DNA from: an uncultured Flavobacteriaceae bacterium
Lineage (GTDB): Bacteria > Bacteroidota > Bacteroidia > Flavobacteriales > Flavobacteriaceae
Direction of reading: 5' to 3'
DNA length: 64,000 nt
NCBI GenBank assembly: GCA_947489085.1
Contig: CANLCJ010000005.1
Location: 1-64,000 of the forward strand
This document shows, one piece after another, positions 38,065-46,326 of this stretch. Made by a program: the position numbers and the translations under genes. The notes under the pieces were generated by a model. It did no database searches. It saw only the letters and a list, made by a program, of their open reading frames with translations, and had not been told where the DNA came from. Positions within the stretch are counted from its first letter, which is position 1; every line of letters starts with the position of its first letter.

Positions 38065-38097
38065 AAGGTGGTTTTTAAGAACCACCTTTTTTATTTT
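38065..38097 (+). terminator. Terminator after oxidase subunit IV
   Basis: AAGGTGGTT (38065-38073) pairs with AACCACCTT (38080-38088), loop of six, followed by a long T-rich tract. Confidence 0.9.
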
Positions 38098-38099
38098 TG
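38092..38099 (+). promoter_or_regulatory. Possible -7 box within the terminator tail
   Basis: TATTTTTG matches TAnnTTTG and lies 35 bases before the next start codon. It overlaps the T-tract of the terminator, so either element could be fortuitous; no good -33 box is visible. Confidence 0.35.
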
Positions 38100-38133
38100 C
38101 AAAAGCAAGTTTTAAAATTAAATTCTTGATATA

Positions 38134-38859
38134 ATGGACTATAAGAAGGTAGGTATATATTTAATTTTAGGCGTATTATTTTTTCTTCCTGTTACGTTTT
38201 TGTTATTCCTTTATCCTGCAACACATAATTATAATCCTCTCGATATTGTAAACGAAGAGGTTTTGGAGTTAAAAGCATTTAGAGCTACTACTAAAGAAGA
38301 TACGATACAATTACGAGACCATATTACGGTGTTGGGCTTCTTTGGAACGCAACCTATGGATAAGCTTATAACGGCATCGAATTTAAAAGAATTGGTTTAC
38401 GACAAATTTAAAGGCTTTAAAAAATTTCAAGTCGTTATTGTTATGCCTTATGGTACAGAAAATACTGTAGAAAATTTGCGTAAAGAAATTAGTCTTTACG
38501 AAGACTTAAGGTTTTTACACTTCGTATTTGGTCAACCCAAAGCCATTACAAAGCTATTTGGTAGTTTAAAACACAATATAAGTCTAGACAAGAACTACGC
38601 GACAGACAATGTCTTTATAGTAGATAAAGATTTATACCAACGTGGGCGTATAGACGATAGAACAGATAATGAAATAGAACGTGATGGTGTAGTCTACGGC
38701 TTAAATTTTTACAACTGTTTAGAGGTAGCAACTATTAAAAATAAAATGAGTGAAGACTTAAGAATTTTATTTACCGAGTACAGACAAAAGCGAAAAGGCG
38801 AGTTTAATTCTTATACCAGACGTGCAGGAGACATAAAATCTAGCGATGAAAAAAACTAA
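38134..38859 (+). CDS. Membrane-anchored protein of unknown function, thioredoxin-fold-like
   Basis: 241 residues: one N-terminal helix (about 7-27), then a soluble extracytoplasmic domain. Patterns such as ITVLGFFGTQPM, KKFQVVIVMPYGTE and NVFIVDKDLYQRGRID suggest a thioredoxin-like fold as in SCO proteins, but no CxxC or CxxxC redox motif is present. Homologues sit beside SCO genes in Bacteroidota, as here, where it overlaps the SCO gene by 14 bases. A role in oxidase maturation is inferred from position and fold impression only. Confidence 0.7.
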   Translation: MDYKKVGIYLILGVLFFLPVTFLLFLYPATHNYNPLDIVNEEVLELKAFRATTKEDTIQLRDHITVLGFFGTQPMDKLITASNLKELVYDKFKGFKKFQVVIVMPYGTENTVENLRKEISLYEDLRFLHFVFGQPKAITKLFGSLKHNISLDKNYATDNVFIVDKDLYQRGRIDDRTDNEIERDGVVYGLNFYNCLEVATIKNKMSEDLRILFTEYRQKRKGEFNSYTRRAGDIKSSDEKN

Positions 38860-39577
38860 CTATTCATACATAGGCATAGCATTTATTATACTCATTTTTG
38901 GTATCCTGTTTGTGCCAAAGATAGTAGACAGAGTATCTAACGGCGATGTTATTAGAAAAGAAAGTAGGAGCGACCAAAAAACAAAACCGTCTGAACTACT
39001 GTTTATAGCAAATAATGGTGAAAAACGAAAAGTACCAAACTTTGAGTTTACAAATCAAAATGGAGAAACCATAAGCAATAAAGACTATGAGGGTAAAGTA
39101 TATGTTGTCGAATTTTTCTTTACAACCTGCCCAACAATATGTCCTAAAATGAATTTGAATTTAGTTAAGATTCAAAACGAATTTAGTGCCTTTAAAAATT
39201 TTGGAGTAGCGTCCTTTACCATAAATCCAGACTACGATACAGTACGTGTCTTAAAGGATTATGCCGAAACGTATCATATAACCAATCCCAATTGGCATTT
39301 GCTAACAGGAGCCAAAGACGAAATTTACAATTTAGCAAAAACAGGTTTTTTTATTTACGCTGCTCAAAACGATGCCGTAGCAGGGGGTTTCGAACATTCG
39401 GGAAATTTTGCTTTGGTAGATAAAAACGGTTTTATACGCTGTAGGGAAGACAAAAACGGTAACCCTATTATTTATTATAACGGTATTGTTTCCGAAGAAG
39501 AACAAATTGATGATAATGGTGTGCCAGAGCAAATCACGGCATTAAAAGAAGACATTAAAAAATTGCTGAACGAATAA
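38846..39577 (+). CDS. SCO1/SenC-family copper chaperone
   Basis: Membrane-anchored thioredoxin-fold protein that delivers copper to or reduces the CuA site of oxidase subunit II. 243 residues: N-terminal helix (about 8-24), then the SCO domain with CPTIC (Cys95, Cys99) and the third ligand His184 in GFEHSGNFALVDKNG; all copper ligands are present. It starts inside the end of the preceding gene and is followed nine bases later by the DUF420 gene ATG region, so these are probably one transcript. Confidence 0.92.
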   Translation: MKKTNYSYIGIAFIILIFGILFVPKIVDRVSNGDVIRKESRSDQKTKPSELLFIANNGEKRKVPNFEFTNQNGETISNKDYEGKVYVVEFFFTTCPTICPKMNLNLVKIQNEFSAFKNFGVASFTINPDYDTVRVLKDYAETYHITNPNWHLLTGAKDEIYNLAKTGFFIYAAQNDAVAGGFEHSGNFALVDKNGFIRCREDKNGNPIIYYNGIVSEEEQIDDNGVPEQITALKEDIKKLLNE

Positions 39578-39592
39578 AACAAAAGTTTGAAA

Positions 39593-40123
39593 ATGAATAA
39601 GGATAAAGCCATTTTAAACGAAAACAAATACAATAAACTAATTGTTGTACTTTCTATAGCTATTCCTGTAGTAGTAGCCTTGTTGTTTGGCGTAAAAATA
39701 GACGTTACGCTACCAGTATTTTTGCCTCCAATTTACGCTTCTGTAAATGCAATTACTGCTCTGGTATTAATAGCCGCTTTCGTAGCTATTAAAAATAAGA
39801 ACATAAAACTACACGAAAAATTAATGAAGTTGGCCATAGGCCTCTCTGTGGTGTTTTTGGTAATGTATGTGCTGTATCACATGACGAGCGATTCCACCAA
39901 ATATTTAGGAGAAGGGGGAATACAATATGTGTATTACTTCATTTTAATAACACACATTTTATTATCGATTTTGGTCATCCCTTTTGTATTGATAACTTAT
40001 GTGAGAGCGATAACTAATAATATAGAGAAACATAAAAAAATAGCAAAAATAACCTTTCCGTTATGGTTATATGTGGCGATTACGGGAGTTATAGTTTATG
40101 TAATGATATCGCCTTACTATTAG
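39593..40123 (+). CDS. DUF420 membrane protein
   Basis: 176 residues with five hydrophobic helices and a short basic N-terminus (MNKDKAILNENKYNK). The DUF420 family includes proteins linked to heme-copper oxidase function and is usually encoded beside SCO or oxidase genes, as here. Histidines lie in LHEKLMKLAIG, LYHMTSD and LITHILLSIL, and such helix histidines could hold heme or copper. A TTG two codons upstream is a possible alternative start. The small CxxC protein gene follows after 11 bases. Confidence 0.85.
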   Translation: MNKDKAILNENKYNKLIVVLSIAIPVVVALLFGVKIDVTLPVFLPPIYASVNAITALVLIAAFVAIKNKNIKLHEKLMKLAIGLSVVFLVMYVLYHMTSDSTKYLGEGGIQYVYYFILITHILLSILVIPFVLITYVRAITNNIEKHKKIAKITFPLWLYVAITGVIVYVMISPYY

Positions 40124-40134
40124 AACATACTAAG

Positions 40135-40347
40135 ATGAAGAAGCTATTAACATTACTTATTATACTAAGCGCGGTAAGCTTAAACCTAGACGCGCAGTGT
40201 GCCATGTGCAGAGCCGTTTTAGAAAGCGAACAAGGGCAAGGAACAGCCGAGGGTATTAATAATGGTATTGTATACTTAATGGCTATTCCGTATATATTGG
40301 CGGGAAGTTTTGGATATTATATCTATTACAGATTCTATAAGAAGTAA
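40135..40347 (+). CDS. Small CxxC membrane protein of the oxidase cluster
   Basis: 70 codons. N-terminal signal sequence (MKKLLTLLIILSAVSLNLDA), then immediately QCAMCRAVLES with a CxxC motif, a polar GQGTAEGINNG stretch, and a C-terminal membrane helix (IVYLMAIPYILAGSFGYYIY). The CxxC would face the periplasm. The protein is conserved by position next to SCO/DUF420 in my recollection of Bacteroidota, but has no assigned function. A copper or thiol-redox role in oxidase assembly is inference. A longer frame from 40063 overlaps DUF420 and has no signal peptide, so it was not used. Confidence 0.75.
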   Translation: MKKLLTLLIILSAVSLNLDAQCAMCRAVLESEQGQGTAEGINNGIVYLMAIPYILAGSFGYYIYYRFYKK

Positions 40348-40448
40348 TTTAAACGTTTTTTTTGATTCTAGCAAAAATCCTAGATTCTTGTCCTATCGAA
40401 GTGTTTTTAGAAGTTTATAACAGTGCTGTAAACTAAGACAAAGACAAA

Positions 40449-40504
40449 ATTGAATGTAAAAGAAAATGTTTATAGCGAATCGAAAAAAACATTCAAATCA
40501 CTTC
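40449..40504. repeat. Dispersed intergenic repeat, copy A
   Basis: About 56 bases starting ATTGAATG and ending TCAAATCACTTC align with 57898-57952, sharing TTATAGC, GAT/CGA-AAAA and AAATCACTTC blocks with several substitutions and small indels. It lies in the 281-base gap before the export operon, which otherwise holds no gene. Confidence 0.45.
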
Positions 40505-40628
40505 TAAGTTAAAAAAGTAATAAAAGTTTTTTTTAGCATTTATTGTAACGTTATTTTGTAAAGGTAGTCTAACAGCAAAAGGCTTCATTTAAAGCCCTTT
40601 AAACAAAGCTTTTGCAATCAATCGAAAA

Positions 40629-41330
40629 ATGTTAAAAATCAACGCACTTCACAAATCCTATGCCATAGGAGAATCTAGTTTGCATGTACTAAAAGGTATA
40701 GATTTATCTGTAGAAACGGGCGAAATGGTTGCCATAATGGGATCTTCAGGTTCAGGTAAATCTACATTGCTTAACATTATAGGAATGTTGGACGTGGCAG
40801 ACTCTGGAGATTACATTTTAGATGGTTTACCCATAGAAGCACTTACCGAAAAAAAAGCAGCCGTATACAGAAATAAATTTTTAGGATTTATTTTTCAATC
40901 CTTCAATTTAATAAACTATAAAAATGCCTTAGAAAATGTAGCCTTACCGCTGTACTATCAAGGCTTAAATAGAAAAAAGCGCCAAGAACTAGCACTTTTT
41001 CATTTGGAAAAAGTAGGTTTGACCAATTGGTCTGGACATTTGCCTAAAGAATTATCTGGAGGGCAAAAACAACGTGTCGCCATTGCAAGAGCCTTAGCAG
41101 CAAATCCAAAATTACTATTGGCAGATGAACCTACAGGCGCGTTAGATACCAAAACTTCTCACGAAATTATGGCCTTTATACAGCAGTTGAATGATGAAGG
41201 CAAAACCATTTTAATGGTAACACACGAAGAAGATATTGCCGGTATGTGCAAGCGTATCGTACGCCTTAGAGATGGTGTAATTATAGAAGACAAAAAAGTA
41301 AATCAAGTAAGAGCAAGCCAATATGTTTGA
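40629..41330 (+). CDS. MacB/LolD-type ABC transporter ATPase
   Basis: Cytoplasmic ATPase of a MacAB-type export or lipoprotein-type system, 233 residues. Walker A GSSGSGKST (38-46), Q-loop FIFQSFNLI, signature LSGGQKQRVAIARAL (about 142-156), Walker B LLLADEPTGALD and the H-loop MVTHEE are complete. It overlaps the first permease gene by eight bases. No exact -7 box precedes it (TTATTTTG at about 40552 is close). Confidence 0.93.
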   Translation: MLKINALHKSYAIGESSLHVLKGIDLSVETGEMVAIMGSSGSGKSTLLNIIGMLDVADSGDYILDGLPIEALTEKKAAVYRNKFLGFIFQSFNLINYKNALENVALPLYYQGLNRKKRQELALFHLEKVGLTNWSGHLPKELSGGQKQRVAIARALAANPKLLLADEPTGALDTKTSHEIMAFIQQLNDEGKTILMVTHEEDIAGMCKRIVRLRDGVIIEDKKVNQVRASQYV

Positions 41331-42552
41331 TGCAGACCTCTGGCGGGAAATAATTCAAAGTATAAATAAAAACAGAACCAGAAGTTTATTGTCTGGATTT
41401 ACCATAGCATTTGCTATATTATTATTTACAATACTTTTCGGAGTGGCTAATGGTCTTCAAAATACGTTTAATGCCACTTTTGCAGACGATGCCATTAATT
41501 TAATATCTATCTATACTGGTAGAACCAGTAAAGCTAACAATGGCTTGCAGGCGGGACGACGCATTAGACTTAAAAACGAAGATTTCGATTATATAGAAAA
41601 GGAATTCGATACAAAAATACAACACATAACGGGGCGTGTTAATAGAAGTGTACAAGCTTCCTTTGGTGTAGAAACAAACAGTTATCCATTACGTGCGGTG
41701 CATCCAGAACATCAGTTTTTAGAAAAAACAATAATGCTGAAAGGCCGTTACATTAACCAAAACGATATCGTAAACAGAACAAAAGTAGCTGTAATAGGTC
41801 GGTTGGTCGAAGAAGACTTGTTTTTAGATAAAGACCCCATTGGAGCATACATTAGCTTAAATAAAGTACCATATAGGGTCGTAGGTGTTTTTAGAGACGA
41901 CGGTGGAGATAACGAAGAACGCATTGTGTACACACCAGTTAGTACTGCCCAACGCATTTACGGCAATAACGAATACCTAAACCAGATAAAAATAGGTTAC
42001 GACCCTAAAATGGATTACAACGAAGCCCTAGCATTTGGTAATACATTAAAAGGAAAGCTTAAAAAGCGCTTTAATGTCGCAAAAAACGACCAGCGTGCCG
42101 TACGCGTACGTAACAGAGCAGAAGCGGCACGTAATGCAAACCTAATATCCGTATCTCTTAGCATAATTATACTTGTAATAGGCCTCGGAACACTAATAGC
42201 AGGTATAGTGGGTATAAGTAATATCATGATATTTATTGTAAAAGAGCGTACCAAGGAAATAGGCATTCGTAAAGCATTAGGCGCTTCACCAAAATCTATA
42301 GTTACCATTATTCTAACAGAAACTATAGTAATAACAGCTATAGCAGGGTACATTGGTTTATTAATAGGTGTAGCGGTATTAAAATTAGCCACTCCAATTT
42401 TAGAAGATTATTTTATAAAGGATCCAGGCGTAAGCAACACCTTAGTTTTAGGAGCTACCATGTCTTTAATACTTGCAGGAGCAATAGCAGGTTATATCCC
42501 TGCAAAAAAAGCATCGAAAATAAAACCCATAATAGCTTTAAGAAACGACTAA
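41323..42552 (+). CDS. MacB-like ABC transporter permease, first
   Basis: 409 residues with the MacB plan: one N-terminal helix (about 20-42, LLSGFTIAFAILLFTILFG), a periplasmic core domain, and three C-terminal FtsX helices with the cytoplasmic motif VKERTKEIGIRKALGASPKSI. It probably dimerises with the next permease around the ATPase. Substrate cannot be read from the sequence; MacB-type pumps export macrolides, peptides, toxins or lipopeptides. Confidence 0.92.
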   Translation: MFDADLWREIIQSINKNRTRSLLSGFTIAFAILLFTILFGVANGLQNTFNATFADDAINLISIYTGRTSKANNGLQAGRRIRLKNEDFDYIEKEFDTKIQHITGRVNRSVQASFGVETNSYPLRAVHPEHQFLEKTIMLKGRYINQNDIVNRTKVAVIGRLVEEDLFLDKDPIGAYISLNKVPYRVVGVFRDDGGDNEERIVYTPVSTAQRIYGNNEYLNQIKIGYDPKMDYNEALAFGNTLKGKLKKRFNVAKNDQRAVRVRNRAEAARNANLISVSLSIIILVIGLGTLIAGIVGISNIMIFIVKERTKEIGIRKALGASPKSIVTIILTETIVITAIAGYIGLLIGVAVLKLATPILEDYFIKDPGVSNTLVLGATMSLILAGAIAGYIPAKKASKIKPIIALRND

Positions 42553-42554
42553 GC

Positions 42555-43799
42555 ATGTTAAAATTTTTAATAGACAAAGACACGTGGCAGGAGGTATTCG
42601 ATAGCTTTAATAAAAACAAGTTAAGATCGATACTTACCATGGTGGGAGTTTGGTGGGGCATTCTATTGTTAATAGGCCTTTTAGGCTCAGCTAAAGGCTT
42701 AGAAAATTCATTTAAAAAACTTTTTGGCGATTTTGCAACAAATAGCGTGTTTGTGTGGGGCAACAAAACCAATATCCCTTTTAAAGGTTTCCAAAAAGGA
42801 CGCCGAGTGCGCCTTACACTAACCAATGCACTAAAGGTAGAAGAACACATTCCGGGTGTAGCGTTTGTAGTACCCAGAAATCAACGTCAGGTAAATATAG
42901 AGCGGAAACTCTCTTCAGAATTTTTTAGTATTGCTGGAGATATGCCTTTGCTTAATAAAGTGCAAAAAATTAAATTAAAGACAGGCCGCTTTATCAATCA
43001 AGGCGATATGCAAGAGAAACGTAAAGTTGTGGTAATCTCTGAAGATATCTATAAACAACTGTTCGAAGTTAAAGCAAAAGCCGTTGGAGAATATTTGCAA
43101 ATAGATGGTGTAACTTTTAAAGTTATAGGTGTTTTTAAAGAACCAGATGAAAATTTAGGCCCCTCAATAGACGCGCACATGCCATTTAGCACGTTTCAGC
43201 AAGTATTTAATCAAGGCGATGTTATTGGTTGGATTACTATTACAGGGCAGCCAACGGCAGACATTAAACAAGTGGAAGCAGACGCAAAATTGCTATTAAA
43301 AAATCTAACTAAAATCCATCCAGACGATAAACGTGCTTTTGGCAGCTTTAATTTAGGCGACAACTATGCAAAACTTACAGGATTTTTAAAAGGCATGCAA
43401 TTTTTAACATGGTTTGTAGGTATTGCAACCTTAATAGCAGGTGTTTTTGCCATAGGAAATATACTTTTAATAACAGTTAAAGAACGTACCAAAGAAATAG
43501 GCGTGCGTAGAGCTTTAGGCGCTACACCTTATGAAATAAAACGCCAAATCGTTGTAGAAGCTGTGTTTTTAACTGTAGTAGCAGGCCTATTAGGGATTAT
43601 AAGTGGCGGTTGGATTTTAATAGTAATCAATCACTTTTATGGGCAAGGCGCAGAAGCTAAAATTGTGAACCCTTCAGTTTCTATAACAGTAGTATTTGTA
43701 GCACTTGTAATATTAGTAATACTAGGAACATTAATAGGGTTAATACCAGCATTTAAAGCCACCAAGATAAAACCTATTGAAGCCTTAAGAGAAGAATAA
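42555..43799 (+). CDS. MacB-like ABC transporter permease, second
   Basis: 414 residues, same architecture as the preceding permease, with which it is homologous: N-terminal helix after NKLRSILTMVGVWWGILLL, periplasmic core, and VKERTKEIGVRRALGATPYEI before the last helices. The two paralogues begin three bases apart and likely form a heterodimer. The sequence diverges strongly in the periplasmic core, fitting different contacts with substrate or adaptor. Confidence 0.92.
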   Translation: MLKFLIDKDTWQEVFDSFNKNKLRSILTMVGVWWGILLLIGLLGSAKGLENSFKKLFGDFATNSVFVWGNKTNIPFKGFQKGRRVRLTLTNALKVEEHIPGVAFVVPRNQRQVNIERKLSSEFFSIAGDMPLLNKVQKIKLKTGRFINQGDMQEKRKVVVISEDIYKQLFEVKAKAVGEYLQIDGVTFKVIGVFKEPDENLGPSIDAHMPFSTFQQVFNQGDVIGWITITGQPTADIKQVEADAKLLLKNLTKIHPDDKRAFGSFNLGDNYAKLTGFLKGMQFLTWFVGIATLIAGVFAIGNILLITVKERTKEIGVRRALGATPYEIKRQIVVEAVFLTVVAGLLGIISGGWILIVINHFYGQGAEAKIVNPSVSITVVFVALVILVILGTLIGLIPAFKATKIKPIEALREE

Positions 43800-43854
43800 C
43801 AAATATGTATAAGGATATTAAAAATATACACATCAAAAAAAAGCGTAAATAAAA

Positions 43855-44988
43855 ATGAATAAAACAGTTAAAATTGGCCTTGTATTACTAGCGGTAATCG
43901 CCTTGATTTTTGTGCTTAAGTACTTTATGGATGCCAATTCTAAAACAATAGAAGATTTTAAAGTAGAAGAGCCTTTTCGTACTACAATAAACACCAAGGC
44001 TATTGCAACGGGGAAATTAAACCCAGAAGAAGAAATAGCATTAAAACCTCAGATATCTGGAATTGTAGATCAAATTGTGGTAGAAGAAGGAGATGTTGTA
44101 AAAAAGGGAGACCTTATCGCTAAGATCAGGGTTGTGCCTAACGAGCAAAGTTTGGCCAACGCCAAAAGTAGAATAGCTACAAACAAACTGTCTGTTGAAA
44201 ATACAACTATACAATACAAAAGGGATAAAACTTTATTTGATAAAGGAGTAATCTCCATTCAAAATTTTGAAAACACAACACTAAGTTATAACCAGGCTAA
44301 AGAAGCTTTAAGACAAGCACAAAACGATTATCAAATTATAAAACGAGGATCGATATCTGGTGGTAATGCGGCAAACACCAACATTATAGCACAAATTGCA
44401 GGCACCATATTAGAAATACCAGTACGAGAAGGCGACCAAGTTATACAGAGTAACAACTTTAATGCGGGTACTACCATAGCTACCATTGCAGACATGAGCC
44501 ATATGATTTTTGAAGGAAAGGTAGACGAAGCCGAAGTTGGAAAACTTAAAGAAGGGAAACAAATTAAAGTTATTCTTGGCGCAATAAACGATAAAGAGTT
44601 TCCTGCGAAACTAACCTTTGTAGCACCAAAAGGTGTAGAAGAAAATGGTGCAGTACAATTTACAATTAAAGCAAACGTAGACATAGACAGTACAGAAAAT
44701 ATTCGTGCAGGTTATAGTGCCAATGCCGAAATTGACATCTCTGGAAAAGAAAATGTACTGGCTATTAGAGAAGCGCTGTTGCAATACAAACGCTCTAGCG
44801 ACAAGCCTTATGTTGAACTACAACAAGGCAATGGTAAGTTTAAACGTGAGAACGTTAAGATAGGCATATCCGATGGTATTAATGTGGAAATTTTAAAAGG
44901 TATAAAAGAAGGAGACAAGATAAAGGTATGGAACAAAGCTTCGGATGATAATAAAGATGATGCCTCTAAAAAGCGCAAAAAACACTAA
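43855..44988 (+). CDS. MacA-like periplasmic adaptor (HlyD/RND family)
   Basis: Membrane-fusion protein joining permease to outer-membrane channel, 377 residues. N-terminal helix (about 5-24), lipoyl-like half motif GKLNPEEEIALKPQISGIVDQIVVEEGDVVKKGD, a helical hairpin (about 95-160), the second half motif IAGTILEIPVREGDQVI, beta-barrel and membrane-proximal domain, and a basic lysine-rich tail. A 15-codon reading frame ends two bases before its ATG. Confidence 0.92.
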   Translation: MNKTVKIGLVLLAVIALIFVLKYFMDANSKTIEDFKVEEPFRTTINTKAIATGKLNPEEEIALKPQISGIVDQIVVEEGDVVKKGDLIAKIRVVPNEQSLANAKSRIATNKLSVENTTIQYKRDKTLFDKGVISIQNFENTTLSYNQAKEALRQAQNDYQIIKRGSISGGNAANTNIIAQIAGTILEIPVREGDQVIQSNNFNAGTTIATIADMSHMIFEGKVDEAEVGKLKEGKQIKVILGAINDKEFPAKLTFVAPKGVEENGAVQFTIKANVDIDSTENIRAGYSANAEIDISGKENVLAIREALLQYKRSSDKPYVELQQGNGKFKRENVKIGISDGINVEILKGIKEGDKIKVWNKASDDNKDDASKKRKKH

Positions 44989-44994
44989 TTACAA

Positions 44995-46323
44995 ATGAAA
45001 CAATTAAGAAACAGCCTTCCATTTGTTTTACTAATACTAAGTATAGCTGTTACAGCACAGCCAAAAAAATGGACACTCTTAGAATGTGTAAACCATGCTT
45101 TAACACATAATATTAGCATTGCGCGTAACGAAAATACTATTCTTATAAATTCGCAAAACGTAGTAGAAGCCAAAGGCAGATTTCTGCCAGAAATCAATGT
45201 TAACCTAAGGAACAATATATCTATAGGTAACAGAGAATTATTTCCAGGTAATTTTGTAGATAGAACAGACAATAGTACAAACATAGGTATAGGTGTTAAC
45301 CAATCCATTTTTAATGGGTTTCGCCTAACAAATCTTTACAAACAATCTCAATTAGACCTCGAGGCCAGCCAATTGGAATTAAACCGCATAAAGGACGATG
45401 TAGCGCTTAATGTTGTTAATGCTTATCTTAATGTGTTATTTAACAAAGAACGCTTAGAAGTGGCAAAGGCCCAATACACATTTTCTAAACAACAATTGGA
45501 ACAAGTAAATGCTTTGGTAGAGGCAGGCGTACAACCTAAAGTAAACATCTACGATGCAGAAGCTACCCTTAGTGCAGATGCGCAAAGTGTAACCGTTGCA
45601 GAGAACAATTATAATTTAGCACGTTTAACTTTATCGCAATTATTACAACTGCCTTATGATGGGTTTGAGGTTGAAATTATAGCTGTAGACAATCCTTCGG
45701 AAACAGTACTTTACAATAACGCCCAACCCGTAATAGACTATGCATTTAGCCATAGAAACGAAATTAAAGTTGCCGAGAAACGTATAGAAACCGCAAAACT
45801 GAATACAGAAATTTCAAAATCTGGATACTACCCCTCGCTAAATTTTAATTATGGTTTCGGTTCTAACGCCTTTTTTACGAATGTAATAGATACAGAACTC
45901 CCTTTTGTAGAGCAGTTAGACAATCAAAAATCTCATGCATTTACGCTAAGCTTAAATATTCCTGTATTTTCCAGGTTTCAAAATAAAACAGCAGTAGCAC
46001 GATCTAGAATTCAGGAAGAAAATTCCAAATTAGGTTTACAACAAGCAAAATTAGACTTAGAATCTAATATACAACGGGCATTTACAGATGCGCAAGCAGC
46101 ATACAAAGCTTTTGAGGCTGCAAAAACCTCATTAAAATCTCAAAAATTAGCATTCAAAAATGCACAAGAGCGCTATAACATAGGCGTTATGAACGCTTTC
46201 GAATTGGAGCAATCCCGAGTAAGATTGGTAAACGCAGAATCTACTTTAATAAATGCCAAATATGATTTTGTTTTTAAGACAAAAGTTTTAGACTTTTACA
46301 TGGGTAAACCATTAACACATTAA
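44995..46323 (+). CDS. TolC-family outer-membrane efflux protein
   Basis: 442 residues with signal peptide (to about residue 22, TAQP). Two TolC repeats are visible: ALTHNISIARNENTI with INSQNVVEAKGRFLPEINV, and a second half FSHRNEIKVAEKRIETAKL with SGYYPSLNFNYG; long alpha-helical hairpins carry ALN and NAQ-type heptads. It completes a tripartite export system with the four upstream genes and starts seven bases after the adaptor. Confidence 0.93.
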   Translation: MKQLRNSLPFVLLILSIAVTAQPKKWTLLECVNHALTHNISIARNENTILINSQNVVEAKGRFLPEINVNLRNNISIGNRELFPGNFVDRTDNSTNIGIGVNQSIFNGFRLTNLYKQSQLDLEASQLELNRIKDDVALNVVNAYLNVLFNKERLEVAKAQYTFSKQQLEQVNALVEAGVQPKVNIYDAEATLSADAQSVTVAENNYNLARLTLSQLLQLPYDGFEVEIIAVDNPSETVLYNNAQPVIDYAFSHRNEIKVAEKRIETAKLNTEISKSGYYPSLNFNYGFGSNAFFTNVIDTELPFVEQLDNQKSHAFTLSLNIPVFSRFQNKTAVARSRIQEENSKLGLQQAKLDLESNIQRAFTDAQAAYKAFEAAKTSLKSQKLAFKNAQERYNIGVMNAFELEQSRVRLVNAESTLINAKYDFVFKTKVLDFYMGKPLTH

Positions 46324-46326
46324 ACC

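Noticed and set aside
40063-40134. Upstream extension of the CxxC protein gene
   Set aside because: It overlaps the DUF420 coding end out of frame and hides the signal peptide that begins at 40135.
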